The notes beneath the pieces are model-generated. The model was not told the DNA's origin and made no database searches. It was given only the letters and a program-made list of their open reading frames with translations. A stretch of 64,000 nt of DNA from Roseivirga sp. E12 (GTDB lineage: Bacteria; Bacteroidota; Bacteroidia; Cytophagales; Cyclobacteriaceae), in NCBI RefSeq assembly GCF_017592825.1, contig NZ_JAGFMD010000004.1, forward strand, positions 124,001-188,000. Direction: 5' to 3'. Every line of letters starts with the position of its first letter. Position 1 is the stretch's first letter. The translations under genes and the position numbers were made by a program. This document shows positions 8,041 to 16,995 of the stretch, piece after piece.

Positions 8041-9201
8041 TTATGAGGCCAAAGCTTGAGTAGCCGGTTCCAACAATATACCTGAGGAATGTTTTTCCCC
8101 TTTCTTTTCTAGACCGAGACAATACTCATCTAGTTTTTTAAGCGAACCGCCATAGAACTGAGCGAACCTGTCTTTTTTGAACATGTTGTAAAGGATGCGT
8201 TTTATTGGGTTTTGCTTTTGAAGAACGGTGAGATTGGTCCTGGTCAAACGATTCCCGATGCGCTGAAGGCTGATTACCAAGTTAAAATTAGCTGTGTGGT
8301 TGGTGTCAGTCCAGGTAATTAAGTCTTTATTGATCTCAAAACTATGAGAGGTAAGAAATGGATCACTCTCATCTCCATTCATGACGCATCGATGAGTGCT
8401 TCCGTTTTTAGTAATGTTACCGTTTGTTCTATCACTTGCTTTGACGTCTAACAACCAAAGGTGCTTGGAGTGGGTGTCGGAAATCACATCAAAGACTACA
8501 TCCATCGGAGCATTAATCACTGATTCTACTGATAATACCTTGTGGGCTTTTGGTAGCGCAAAGTCCTCTATAGTCGGTTCAGGAACGTGTGATTTTAACG
8601 CTTGCAGAGCGATGTAACAATATTTCACATTACCGAAATCATAATTCTCATTCCCCATGGTAGGTTTATCCCAAGCCACTTGTTCGATGTCAACCCAGGT
8701 TGAACATTCATCTAATACCTGATTTGTGATCAAAACATATTCCCTCAAGGAGATGTCATTTTTCATCAGGCGATGCGCCACAATCAGATCTTTCCCAAAT
8801 AGTTTGGATATGGATTTTACCTGATTGGTAGAAATGTCACCATAGTGGATAATGAACTTTAGTGCTAGATTATTCGCATTGATACAAGCACCACACTGGC
8901 ATATTCGCTGCGACTCATACTTCTTTAGGGTGGCATGAAACTTAATGTACATCCTTTGTACTTGAGCCAATGTTTCTGCTGCAGTAGGTTTGGTGCCCTT
9001 TCGATAAAACAAAATCGCATCACCCTCAATCTCGGAAACCTGTAACCCCATTTCGTTAGCATCAATTAATGCTTCTAGTAACTCTGCGATGATATGCTCA
9101 CTATGCGATATTTCCGTTTCATGAACAAACTCTGTGAAGCCGCTGATGTCTGGAATAAACAGTAATGTCGGTTGTGCGCTAGATTGATTTGTAGGGTTCA
9201 T
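8041..9201 (-). CDS. DUF2652 cyclase-like domain fused to an SRPBCC domain
   Basis: 386-residue protein. Residues about 10-190 match DUF2652, a relative of class III nucleotide cyclases. PDISGFTEFV carries the first metal-Asp position (D18) and EIEGDAILFY the second (D61). Residues about 215-355 look like an SRPBCC/polyketide-cyclase ligand-binding fold (SVESVINAPMDVVFDVISDTHSKHLWLLDV, then LITWTDTN). A CxCGAC cluster (QRICQCGACIN) lies between strands of the first domain. Whether it makes cAMP or cGMP is unknown, and many relatives are thought to be degenerate. First gene of the run leading to AraC and peroxiredoxin. Confidence 0.75.
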   Translation of the reverse strand: MNPTNQSSAQPTLLFIPDISGFTEFVHETEISHSEHIIAELLEALIDANEMGLQVSEIEGDAILFYRKGTKPTAAETLAQVQRMYIKFHATLKKYESQRICQCGACINANNLALKFIIHYGDISTNQVKSISKLFGKDLIVAHRLMKNDISLREYVLITNQVLDECSTWVDIEQVAWDKPTMGNENYDFGNVKYCYIALQALKSHVPEPTIEDFALPKAHKVLSVESVINAPMDVVFDVISDTHSKHLWLLDVKASDRTNGNITKNGSTHRCVMNGDESDPFLTSHSFEINKDLITWTDTNHTANFNLVISLQRIGNRLTRTNLTVLQKQNPIKRILYNMFKKDRFAQFYGGSLKKLDEYCLGLEKKGEKHSSGILLEPATQALAS

Positions 9202-9239
9202 ATTTATCGGTTGGATATGACAAACTCAGTTGATACCTA

Positions 9240-9247
9240 CAAATATG
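9240..9247 (-). promoter_or_regulatory. Candidate -7 element for the DUF2652 operon
   Basis: Reads CATATTTG on the minus strand, one base from the Bacteroidota consensus TAnnTTTG, about 39 bp upstream of the start codon and 27 bp from the proximal half-site of the direct repeat at 9275-9305. Confidence 0.3.
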
Positions 9248-9274
9248 AAGATCGAATGGTGAGTGTACTTTCCT

Positions 9275-9305
9275 CTATGTTCAAATATTGGTTCCTATGT
9301 TCAAA
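9275..9305 (-). promoter_or_regulatory. Direct repeat, candidate AraC-type operator
   Basis: Two identical 11-mers, ctatgttcaaa at 9275-9285 and 9295-9305, 20 bp start to start, on one face of the helix. The arrangement is typical of AraC-family sites and lies in the 180-bp gap upstream of the DUF2652-AraC-peroxiredoxin genes. Confidence 0.45.
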
Positions 9306-9381
9306 GTGGTTTTAGACCCTACTATGGCATATAAATTCATTAAAGCAGGTATGATAGGAGGGAGCCGACTTGACTTGCAGC

Positions 9382-12300
9382 TTATGAATTCATCTCAAAG
9401 TGAGACTTCCCGTACTGTGTAGGTACAACTCCAAATTCAGCCTTGAAAGTTTTAGAGAAGTGTGAAATGCTTTTGAATCCGGTGGCATAGGCAATTTCAC
9501 TAATGTTGCCGGCTTCTTCTTTTAAAAGCTGGGAAGCCTGATAAAGGCGCGTAAGCTTAATCATTTCTGACGGTGTCTTTCCCGTCAATTCAAGAATGCG
9601 AGAATACAATGTGGTTCTACCTATGTTGACTTCTTCTGCCAGTTGCACAACACTAAAATCTTCATCGCTGAGATGTTGTTCTATGATGGCGCGAACTCGG
9701 TTCGCAAATGGTGTATCTACCCAACCCATGCGGTCAGGAGTGGTTGCAGTGATGTCGGTGTTAGCCAATATTCCCTTGAGTTTTTCCCGTGAATTGATAA
9801 GGTTCTTTATTCTGGCTCTTAATTCATCTACCTCAAATGGCTTAACCACATAGTCATCAGCCCCAAGTTCAAGCCCCTCAATCTTCATTGATTTTTCGGC
9901 TTTGGCGGTAAGCAATATGACAGGGATAAAATCCAGATCAGGATGTTGTTTGATATTGCGGCATAACTCATACCCGTCACTAATGGGCATCATCACATCG
10001 CTGATCACCAGATCTGGCAGTTCTGCTTTGACAATTTGAAAACCTTCTTGCCCATTTTCCGCTTCAATCACTCTGTATTCGGTAGACAAATGTTTACGTA
10101 CGTATGTTCTGATATCTGCATTGTCTTCTACGACCAACAAGGTCGGTTGATCCGAGTTTTGGTCAGTGGAGACGCTTTGAGCATTGGCATGTTCTGGAGT
10201 GTCATTGAGTTCAGTATTGAATGATAACATGCTTTCAGTGTCTACCTCATCTGTGTATTGATCATTGCTCAGATGAGCCTTGCCCGTTTTTAATTTGACA
10301 AGAAATTCTGAACCCAATCGAGGCTCACTAATAAGTTCAATACTGCCTTTATGCAATGCAACCAATTCGTGAACTAAGGAAAGGCCAATACCTGTACCCG
10401 CCTGCATACTCGTGGTGGATTCGTTGACCTGATAGAAACGTTCAAAGATATGCTCTTGCTCTTCTTTCGAAATACCAGGGCCATTGTCCTTGATACTGAT
10501 GCCAATACTCTCCATTTCCATACTGACGCTTACGGATATACTTCCATTTTCCGGGGTGAATTTGAAGGCATTGGACAGCAGATTGATGATGGCCTTTTCC
10601 ATCAAATCGGTATCGATGTAGACCATAACAGGTTCGGCAGGCAATTCAGCATGAAAGTGGGTGCTATTACGTTCTGCTAGTGACCTAAATGCATCAACAA
10701 TAGGCTCAATGACGGTACGGATATCAACGAGTCGGGCCTGAAGTCGCGTTTGCCCTGATTCAAGCTTGGCCACTTCTAAAATTTGATTCACCAAACGCAA
10801 TAATCTTTTCGAATTTCGAAGTGCTAACTCCATGTCCTCTTCGTCTCCCGCGATTCCTGAGCGTAACTTCTGAACCTGTTGTTCTAAAGGGCCTATAATC
10901 AGGGTGAGCGGAGTTCGAAATTCGTGTGAAATATTGGTAAAGAATCTGGATTTTGCTTGATCCAATTCGCGAAGAACAGCAGCTTGTTTTTCAACGGTTT
11001 GTAATGCTTCCGTTGCAATTTCTTTTTGACGCTCTGTAGCCTCCTTTTCTCTAATCAGGTCGTGGGTCCGCAAAGCCACCTCATCTTCAAGTGCCTTTCC
11101 TTGTTGTTTTAGTATGCGGATACGCCAGTTTACACCTCCATAGATGATGAGCGCTAGAAGCAACGCTACAATTCCATAGAACCAGTTGGTTTCATAAAAG
11201 AAATGAGGAAAGGTAAGCAGTAGGGTAGTTTCGTTTAACAGCCAACCTCCTCCATTATTGGCAGTGACTCTAAAAGTATAAGTGCCTGGCGGGAGGCGGT
11301 TATAAACGGCTTCCTTAGTGTTACCGGCCTCGATCCAATTTTCATCAACACCTTCCAACTTGTATCGATATCGAATGTTATTTGGATTGGTACTGAAATC
11401 TAATGCAGCATAATTTATTTGTAAGGCACGGAGGCCAACTGAAAAAACCTTCGATTGAAGATCTCCCACATGCCAGGTACTATCTGTTGTGTTGATTTGC
11501 TCTATAAATACGTTCAGAGGTGCGGTTTTAACCTGGTCAGGATCGATGCTAACCACCCCTCCAACCATTGGAAACCATAATTCTCCCGTCTGAGATTTGA
11601 AACCGGCAGGTTGGACGCCTCCATTTCCTTCGCGCCCTGGTAGCCCATCTTGTTCACTATAGAAGAAGGAATAAATGCTAGACACTTCTTCCGTGGCGAA
11701 AGCATTGAGCTCAGTACGGTTCACCCAGAAGATGCCTCGGTTACTGTTCATCCAGAGGCGTCCATGATCATCTTCAAGAATTTGATGAATGACATTGTCG
11801 AATAAACCATTTCTTTTCCCGTATGATGTGATTTTAGCACCTTCTAATCCCAAAGAAGTGCGCTCAATGCGGTTTAATCCCCAACCTTCTGTACCAATCC
11901 ATAGTATACCTTCTGCATCTTCATACATAGATCGAATAATATTACCCGAAAGCCCTCCCTTCTTTTTAATGCTATTCAACTCTCCATCTTTTAAGTAAAG
12001 CAATCCGTTGCCATTAGTGCCAAACCATAATGTTGAATCACGTGTCTGATAAATGAGACGTACGCCCAGGATGTCATTGTCGTCAATCTTTCCAAAGTAT
12101 TGCCAACTATCTTCTTCATCCTGTCTATAGATACCATTAGCCCCTCCATACCACATATTACCTTGGAAGTCTTCAGTGATGGCCTTGATGTCGTGCATCC
12201 GAGGCAGATCTTGGCCCGAAGTAGCCGTTGTTTGTAAAAGGGTTACAGGATTTTTTCTATCCCATTGGAAAACACCATGCACAGTACCAATTAGTACCTG

Positions 12301-13578
12301 ATTCTGTTCAGAAAAAAAAATGGAATAACTCGGTCTGGGACTTGGGATACCAAGTTCCGCATTAACATCATTGAACGTTCCGCTTTTTAGTTGAAAGGTG
12401 TTTCTGTAACCTTGAGTAGCCCAAACTTCGCCCACAGGACTTTCCGTAAGTGTATAGACGTTTGAGATGTTGTCAGTATAGGATTTGATGACTTTCGGTT
12501 TTAGTTGAGTTAGACCATCACTTTGAGCAACCCAGATATTACCAATATCATCCTTTAGCATTCCATTGATGGTTGCGTTGGCAGTGTATACTAATTCTTC
12601 GTTTTGGAAGAGTTGGTCATACATTTGAGCCCAAATGACACCAAGTCTATCAATCTGCACATCTACCAGATATTCACCTTGGAGACCGGTGCTGGGGTAA
12701 GGAAAGGTCTTGCCCTCCTTAAAAGTATAGACAAAGTGATGATCATTGATTAGGAAAAATTGACCTGGGTTATTGGGGTTCTCACGAATATCTATTGACT
12801 GGTCTGCATTGCGGGGCCAACTTATGTCTAGCGATGTGATTCGATTCTGCTCCAGAATATTAACTCCAGCATCGGTACCAATCCACACTTTTTCTTGTGA
12901 ATCCATATAGGCTGTGTAAGCATTCTTTGAATCCAGACCATCTTGTTCTGTAAACTTGGTCCATTCGTTATCAGATAGTCGGAATACGCCATGGTTTGTG
13001 GCAAACCAAAAAGCGCTGTCCACATCAACGGTGATATCTCTTACCGATATGCTATGGAGCTCATCCCCAAAAGAGTTTAGGCTTTTCCCATCATAATAAA
13101 AAGCACCATTGTCAGATCCAATGAGTATGTTTTCATAGGGATCAAGTTTCAAACTCAAGTTTCCTTTAATACCTTGTTCTGGATCAAAGAACTTAAACTG
13201 TCCACCGTGGTAAGAAATTAGCGTTTCACTATTTCCTACTGTTTCGGTAACTATCCACAGATTATCATGGTGATCCACTTTAAGCTCAATAAACCTGTTG
13301 GTAGGAAATTCGGGAGTGTTGCCAGTGTTGAACACCGTAAATTGATCTCCATCAAAACGTACCAGACCGTCAAAAGTGGCTAACCAAATGTAACCGTCAC
13401 CTGTTTGAGCAATACTGACGATTTCATTGACCGGAAGGCCATCATCTACTGACCAATGCTTTGAGATATAATCTTCTGATAATGTTTGAGCAAATGCCGA
13501 TGTGCGGTCGAAAGCGATCAGGCAGATTGTGCATATTAGGATTTGCCCTATGAAATGCTTTGAAGTTAATCGACTCAA
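9382..13578 (-). CDS. Hybrid two-component sensor kinase/AraC-type response regulator (HTCS)
   Basis: 1398-residue one-protein signalling system. In order: a signal peptide; about 14 Reg_prop propeller repeats (VWIGTDAGV, LWFGTNGNG, LWIGTEGWG) to about residue 690; a Y_Y_Y domain (RYRYKLEGVDENWIEAG, PPGTYTFRVTANN); one membrane helix near 800; HisKA with catalytic His in ISHEFRTPLT; HATPase (NLLSNAFKFT, DNGPGIS, GTGIGLSL); a receiver (VVEDNADIR, VISDVMMP, LLTAKA); and a C-terminal AraC HTH (GFKSISHFSKTFKAEFG). It senses a periplasmic ligand. No glycan-utilisation genes flank it, which is atypical. The adjacent isochorismatase-like gene is a candidate target. Confidence 0.95.
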   Translation of the reverse strand: MSRLTSKHFIGQILICTICLIAFDRTSAFAQTLSEDYISKHWSVDDGLPVNEIVSIAQTGDGYIWLATFDGLVRFDGDQFTVFNTGNTPEFPTNRFIELKVDHHDNLWIVTETVGNSETLISYHGGQFKFFDPEQGIKGNLSLKLDPYENILIGSDNGAFYYDGKSLNSFGDELHSISVRDITVDVDSAFWFATNHGVFRLSDNEWTKFTEQDGLDSKNAYTAYMDSQEKVWIGTDAGVNILEQNRITSLDISWPRNADQSIDIRENPNNPGQFFLINDHHFVYTFKEGKTFPYPSTGLQGEYLVDVQIDRLGVIWAQMYDQLFQNEELVYTANATINGMLKDDIGNIWVAQSDGLTQLKPKVIKSYTDNISNVYTLTESPVGEVWATQGYRNTFQLKSGTFNDVNAELGIPSPRPSYSIFFSEQNQVLIGTVHGVFQWDRKNPVTLLQTTATSGQDLPRMHDIKAITEDFQGNMWYGGANGIYRQDEEDSWQYFGKIDDNDILGVRLIYQTRDSTLWFGTNGNGLLYLKDGELNSIKKKGGLSGNIIRSMYEDAEGILWIGTEGWGLNRIERTSLGLEGAKITSYGKRNGLFDNVIHQILEDDHGRLWMNSNRGIFWVNRTELNAFATEEVSSIYSFFYSEQDGLPGREGNGGVQPAGFKSQTGELWFPMVGGVVSIDPDQVKTAPLNVFIEQINTTDSTWHVGDLQSKVFSVGLRALQINYAALDFSTNPNNIRYRYKLEGVDENWIEAGNTKEAVYNRLPPGTYTFRVTANNGGGWLLNETTLLLTFPHFFYETNWFYGIVALLLALIIYGGVNWRIRILKQQGKALEDEVALRTHDLIREKEATERQKEIATEALQTVEKQAAVLRELDQAKSRFFTNISHEFRTPLTLIIGPLEQQVQKLRSGIAGDEEDMELALRNSKRLLRLVNQILEVAKLESGQTRLQARLVDIRTVIEPIVDAFRSLAERNSTHFHAELPAEPVMVYIDTDLMEKAIINLLSNAFKFTPENGSISVSVSMEMESIGISIKDNGPGISKEEQEHIFERFYQVNESTTSMQAGTGIGLSLVHELVALHKGSIELISEPRLGSEFLVKLKTGKAHLSNDQYTDEVDTESMLSFNTELNDTPEHANAQSVSTDQNSDQPTLLVVEDNADIRTYVRKHLSTEYRVIEAENGQEGFQIVKAELPDLVISDVMMPISDGYELCRNIKQHPDLDFIPVILLTAKAEKSMKIEGLELGADDYVVKPFEVDELRARIKNLINSREKLKGILANTDITATTPDRMGWVDTPFANRVRAIIEQHLSDEDFSVVQLAEEVNIGRTTLYSRILELTGKTPSEMIKLTRLYQASQLLKEEAGNISEIAYATGFKSISHFSKTFKAEFGVVPTQYGKSHFEMNS

Positions 13579-13684
13579 TGTAGAAACAGTTGTTCTTATA
13601 AAAATAGAGATAACTGCTTAGAACTTATACCATAAAGACAAAGTAGGCACAGGGCTTAGTCTATAGTAGGCTATAAAGTTGAGA

Positions 13685-13716
13685 AGGGTGGCTCTTTTAT
13701 TAAAAGATGCCACCCT
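13685..13716 (-). terminator. Stem-loop downstream of the isochorismatase-like gene
   Basis: 8-bp GC-rich stem agggtggc/gccaccct with an AT-rich loop that can pair further (tctttt/aaaaga). There is no T-run on the exit side, so termination is probable rather than certain. Confidence 0.55.
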
Positions 13717-13744
13717 ATAACACAAGCCATGTGTTTCACTCACT

Positions 13745-14461
13745 CTACTTGTTGAGTTCTGTAGCTAATTGTGCAGTAGTCATTACTTTACTTGCCATCA
13801 TTTTAAAATTGACCATGGCTGCGTCATATGCATTCATACCTGGAAGAATTGCAGCGGCTGTAGCGTCAGATACAATCGCCACTTCAAAACCTTGTTCCAA
13901 AAGCTCTCTCATATGAGACTCTACACAAAGGTTGGCCGACATGCCGGCAAGGATCACTTTGTCAATACCTCTTTTTCTCAATTGAAGAATTAAATCATTG
14001 GTGTCTGGTCCATATACCTTATGCGGACTAGTTACCACAGCATTCGCAATGTACTTTTTGTACTGAGGCATAAAGTCAGCTCCTGACTTATCAAAACCAT
14101 CAAGAGAAAGAGGGTCTTTTCTGTCAAACATCTTGATGTTGTGCATTAAGGTTTCCAAAACTCCCTCAAATTTCCATTGGTGGTCATGTGGGTAGTAGTA
14201 ATGTGGAGAGACGAATACTTCTATATTCTTTTGCTGAGCCATTTGGAAAACCTTCTCCAAATTGGCTACTGTATTGTTATCAGTGACGCTCTTTCCCACA
14301 ACGCCCCAGGTGACACCATTTGGGCTGAGAAAATCAACCTGAGGATCAGTAATTACGATGGCTGTATTACCATCAATGACGAAACCAGGTTCTGGTAGTT
14401 GGGCAAAAGCCACATTGGCAAAAGCAATTGTGAATATTAGCGCTGTTATAAATCTTTTCAT
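13745..14461 (-). CDS. Exported isochorismatase-family cysteine hydrolase
   Basis: 238-residue hydrolase of the isochorismatase-like superfamily. The catalytic triad elements are visible: Asp in VITDPQVDF (D39), a Lys in SPHKVYG, and the nucleophile Cys in SANLCVESH. A clear signal peptide (MKRFITALIFTIAFANVAFA, then Q) predicts a periplasmic or secreted enzyme, whereas most family members are cytoplasmic. The substrate is unknown; nicotinamidase-like or ureide-like amide hydrolysis are both possible. It has its own upstream region with a 21-bp-spaced direct repeat, and lies next to the HTCS gene. Confidence 0.85.
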   Translation of the reverse strand: MKRFITALIFTIAFANVAFAQLPEPGFVIDGNTAIVITDPQVDFLSPNGVTWGVVGKSVTDNNTVANLEKVFQMAQQKNIEVFVSPHYYYPHDHQWKFEGVLETLMHNIKMFDRKDPLSLDGFDKSGADFMPQYKKYIANAVVTSPHKVYGPDTNDLILQLRKRGIDKVILAGMSANLCVESHMRELLEQGFEVAIVSDATAAAILPGMNAYDAAMVNFKMMASKVMTTAQLATELNK

Positions 14462-14513
14462 GGGTTATTTTTTTGTTGAAACAAAGTAGCATCATGAAGA
14501 GCAGTCTATAAAT

Positions 14514-14541
14514 GGACAAAGGTTCGTCCGATTAGGACAAA
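14514..14541 (-). promoter_or_regulatory. 21-bp-spaced direct repeat upstream of the isochorismatase-like gene
   Basis: GGACAAA occurs at 14514-14520 and 14535-14541, exactly 21 bp apart, the classic geometry for two AraC-type HTH subunits. On the minus strand, a TACTTTG motif close to the Bacteroidota -7 element lies about 28 bp nearer the gene, with no good -33 TTTG at normal spacing, as expected for an activated promoter. Confidence 0.5.
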
Positions 14542-14661
14542 TTTCCCTTTTTAAAATGCAACCAACTAGGGTAGGAACTTTTCGCTAGTCTAGCATCAAA
14601 GGCTTTACTCAAATGAATACCTTAATCTGGTAATCATGAGTCGTTGGAGTGTTGGTCTAAT

Positions 14662-14765
14662 CATCTGACCTGCCCGACTTTAACTATAAAACATCCCCAC
14701 TTGATTTGATGCCTAGCTTCTCAGGTTTTTCTCATCCCAGATAGGAAATGGATGAGAAAGAATAG
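14662..14765 (-). repeat. Dispersed repeat copy B (partial)
   Basis: Shares acatccccacttgatttg and tagcttctca with copy A, and aggaaatggatgagaaa with copies D and E. It contains a perfect 10-bp stem-loop at 14728-14759 (tttctcatcc/ggatgagaaa). The peptide-like core found in copies A, C, D and E is absent. It occupies most of the non-coding part of the 348-bp gap 14462-14809. Confidence 0.6.
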
Positions 14766-14809
14766 CGGATTTTAAGATATCTCAAGAAGACAGGCACACA
14801 TAAAACCAC

Positions 14810-15457
14810 TCATTGCAAGACTTCGGAAGATTTCTTAGCTAATAAATCATTGAGCAATGTATTGACATTGTCAGAGTTCCAGTATGCCATTCCAAGGTGT
14901 TTCAATACCACTTCGCCATCTTTATTTATGATAACACTAGTCGGAAGCGCCTCGGAGACAAGTTTAGTTGGTACATCTTCTTTTGAAGAATAATTATAAT
15001 ATGACAGGTCCTTCAAATTATCTCGCTTTTTTATGAATCGATCTATTTTTCCTTTGCTTTCATTCGTGAGAAACAAAAAGCTGATTTCATCATTGTCCTT
15101 ATAGTTCGCTGTCAGTTCTGATAAGCTTGGCAGTTCGGCAATGCAGGGAGCGCACCATGTAGCCCAAAAATTTAGAAATACTACCTTCCCTTTATAATCC
15201 TCCAACGTCTTCGTTTCGCCTTTCAAGTTTTTAAATGTCCAACTTAAATCGGCTTCGGTGAGCTTTACAGTTGAATTACTCAGCTCAATTTCAGCCACAT
15301 CTTCAGGCTCATCCATCAGTGTTGAGAAGAAATTCGCATTTGCCTGCTGGGCCTCTTTTTTCCAAGCAAAGTACCATGGAACGGAAGTAAAAACTGCGCC
15401 CAGAATTATTCCTATTAACGCGTAAAACAGTTTCGACTGAAAGAGACTCTTATTCAT
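14810..15457 (-). CDS. TlpA-like membrane-anchored thioredoxin
   Basis: 215-residue thiol-disulfide oxidoreductase with an N-terminal membrane anchor (LFYALIGIILGAVFTSVPWYFAW) and a periplasmic TlpA/AhpC-TSA fold from about residue 75. The redox motif is WATWCAPC, followed by the expected cis-Pro region (ALPTSVIINKDGEVV). It likely reduces exported proteins or serves cytochrome maturation. It stands alone with repeat-bearing spacers on both sides, so the electron partner cannot be named. Confidence 0.88.
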   Translation of the reverse strand: MNKSLFQSKLFYALIGIILGAVFTSVPWYFAWKKEAQQANANFFSTLMDEPEDVAEIELSNSTVKLTEADLSWTFKNLKGETKTLEDYKGKVVFLNFWATWCAPCIAELPSLSELTANYKDNDEISFLFLTNESKGKIDRFIKKRDNLKDLSYYNYSSKEDVPTKLVSEALPTSVIINKDGEVVLKHLGMAYWNSDNVNTLLNDLLAKKSSEVLQ

Positions 15458-16074
15458 ATTTGAAAGTTGTTATTGTTGAAGTTGAAATGGTTATACGTTA
15501 TAAATAGTATTTGGTTATACCAAGTACTGGCTTTAAGATTATACTGCTCTTCTCTATACTTCTTTTGTTGTCCGAAACCGCAGTTAAAGAGGAACTATAA
15601 TTAGATCACCAACATGATCATTTGAAAAATTTTATACTCTCTTTTTCGGGCCGAAGTTTTGGCATTTTTGCTCTCAGTGTGTGGAATTTACTTTCAGGAA
15701 ATCTGTAGCTCGCATGTTTATGGGAGGTTATGCCATGGCTATGTTTTAAAGCAGACAAAGGCGTATTCTTACCTAGCTTTCAAACTTTTTTCTCAACTCC
15801 AACAAAACCACATTCTCCACGTGATATGTTTGTTTGGCTAAAGAAACCTTCCTTTTGAGGTATGTGGGTTGTTTTTTCAGCGCCCTTTTATGTGCTCGGA
15901 CAAAAAACGGACAAGAATATGTCAGTTCCCATTCATTTCTTATTTGAAACGAATGGGAATGCTTCCTAATTTTTCGAAAGATGGGAAATGGATGAAAAGA
16001 ACACCTTTTTTTGCTAAAATCGCAATATCAATTATTTAAAATACGTTGAAGTCTCCAACCTCAGCACATTAGAT
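15458..16074. other. 617-bp gap between divergent tlpA-like and TolB-like genes
   Basis: Mostly non-coding. Repeat copy C fills about 15771-16003. The left part (about 15651-15770) is not shared with the other copies in this window. No RNA gene was recognised. Confidence 0.5.
15771..16003 (-). repeat. Dispersed repeat copy C (longest, open minus-strand frame)
   Basis: Best preserved copy. On the minus strand a frame stays open for about 85 codons up to the stop at 15773-15775, with no ATG. It contains KQPTYLKRKVSLAKQTYHVE followed by NVVLLELRKKFES. The tail resembles the RlmD C-terminus QTHHVECSILLQLRK encoded at 20573. The far end carries the ggaaatggatga block common to copies B, D and E. 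Confidence 0.65.
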
Positions 16075-16995
16075 ATGAAAAAAGTAATTTCGGCAATATT
16101 CCTACTTTCATTGGTCAATGCCTATGGCCAAGATGGGGGTATAAAAATTACCAATGATAACTATAAGCACTCACGTGCAATGTGGTCTCCGGTGGAAGAC
16201 TTAATTCTTTTTGAGTCTAACATGGAAGGGAAGAAGTCTCTTTACACAGTTAAGTCTAACGGTGAAAACATAAAAAGGCTAACGAGTTTGGACTACGAAG
16301 ATTGGATTGCTGCTTGGTCACCGGATGGGAAGAAAATTGCATATTCATCAATGAGAAATGATAAATATCAGATATTTATTTACGACCTAAATAACGATAC
16401 CCACAGACAACTAATTACATCAGAATTTTCTGATTATGGCCCATCTTGGTCACCAGATGGAAAACAGATAGCCTATAGTTCTAAATTGAGCGGAAGAAAT
16501 GTCCGTGAAATCTTTATTGTTGATGTTGATGGAAAAAATAAGAAGAGATTGACTCATAATAAAAAGATAAACGGCCTTCCTGTATTTTCAGCAGATGGTC
16601 AGCGCATATTTTACCAGTCAACTGCCGGTTCAAATAGTTCTAGTAAACCGGATATTTTTTCGTATCATTTATCAACTTCACAAATAGAACGAATAACCTT
16701 TTCTAATACAGGAGGAGGCATAGACCCATTTATTTATGCGCCTAATAAAAAACTTGCTTTTTTCACTGCAGGAAGTGGGTCACCAAATGGCCCTGGAACC
16801 TATTGGATTGATTTGGAAACTAGGAAAATGACCAAATTTGATGTTAAGGCAAAGAATCCAGGTCACCCAAATTGGAGCCATGATGGTCAATTTGTTACCG
16901 TCATTGACAGGAAACAGAAAGAAATTTATGTCTATGATATTGAAAATTCCAAATCAATTCAGATTACCGACAAGGCCAAGATTGGCAAAAATTGA
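16075..16995 (+). CDS. TolB-like/PD40 beta-propeller protein, exported
   Basis: 306-residue protein with a signal peptide (MKKVISAIFLLSLVNAYG) and repeated PD40/WD40-like blades marked by WSPDGKKIAYSS, WSPDGKQIAYSSK, FSADGQRIFYQS and WSHDGQFVTV. The fold is that of TolB C-terminal propellers, but the TolB N-terminal domain is missing, so it is not TolB itself. Periplasmic protein-protein or ligand interaction is likely. It is monocistronic, lying between repeat copies C and D. No enzymatic motif is visible. Confidence 0.8.
   Translation: MKKVISAIFLLSLVNAYGQDGGIKITNDNYKHSRAMWSPVEDLILFESNMEGKKSLYTVKSNGENIKRLTSLDYEDWIAAWSPDGKKIAYSSMRNDKYQIFIYDLNNDTHRQLITSEFSDYGPSWSPDGKQIAYSSKLSGRNVREIFIVDVDGKNKKRLTHNKKINGLPVFSADGQRIFYQSTAGSNSSSKPDIFSYHLSTSQIERITFSNTGGGIDPFIYAPNKKLAFFTAGSGSPNGPGTYWIDLETRKMTKFDVKAKNPGHPNWSHDGQFVTVIDRKQKEIYVYDIENSKSIQITDKAKIGKN

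Noticed and set aside
15659-15841. Plus-strand open frame of 60 codons with several Cys
   Set aside because: It runs antisense through copy C of the dispersed repeat. The meaningful signal is on the minus strand.
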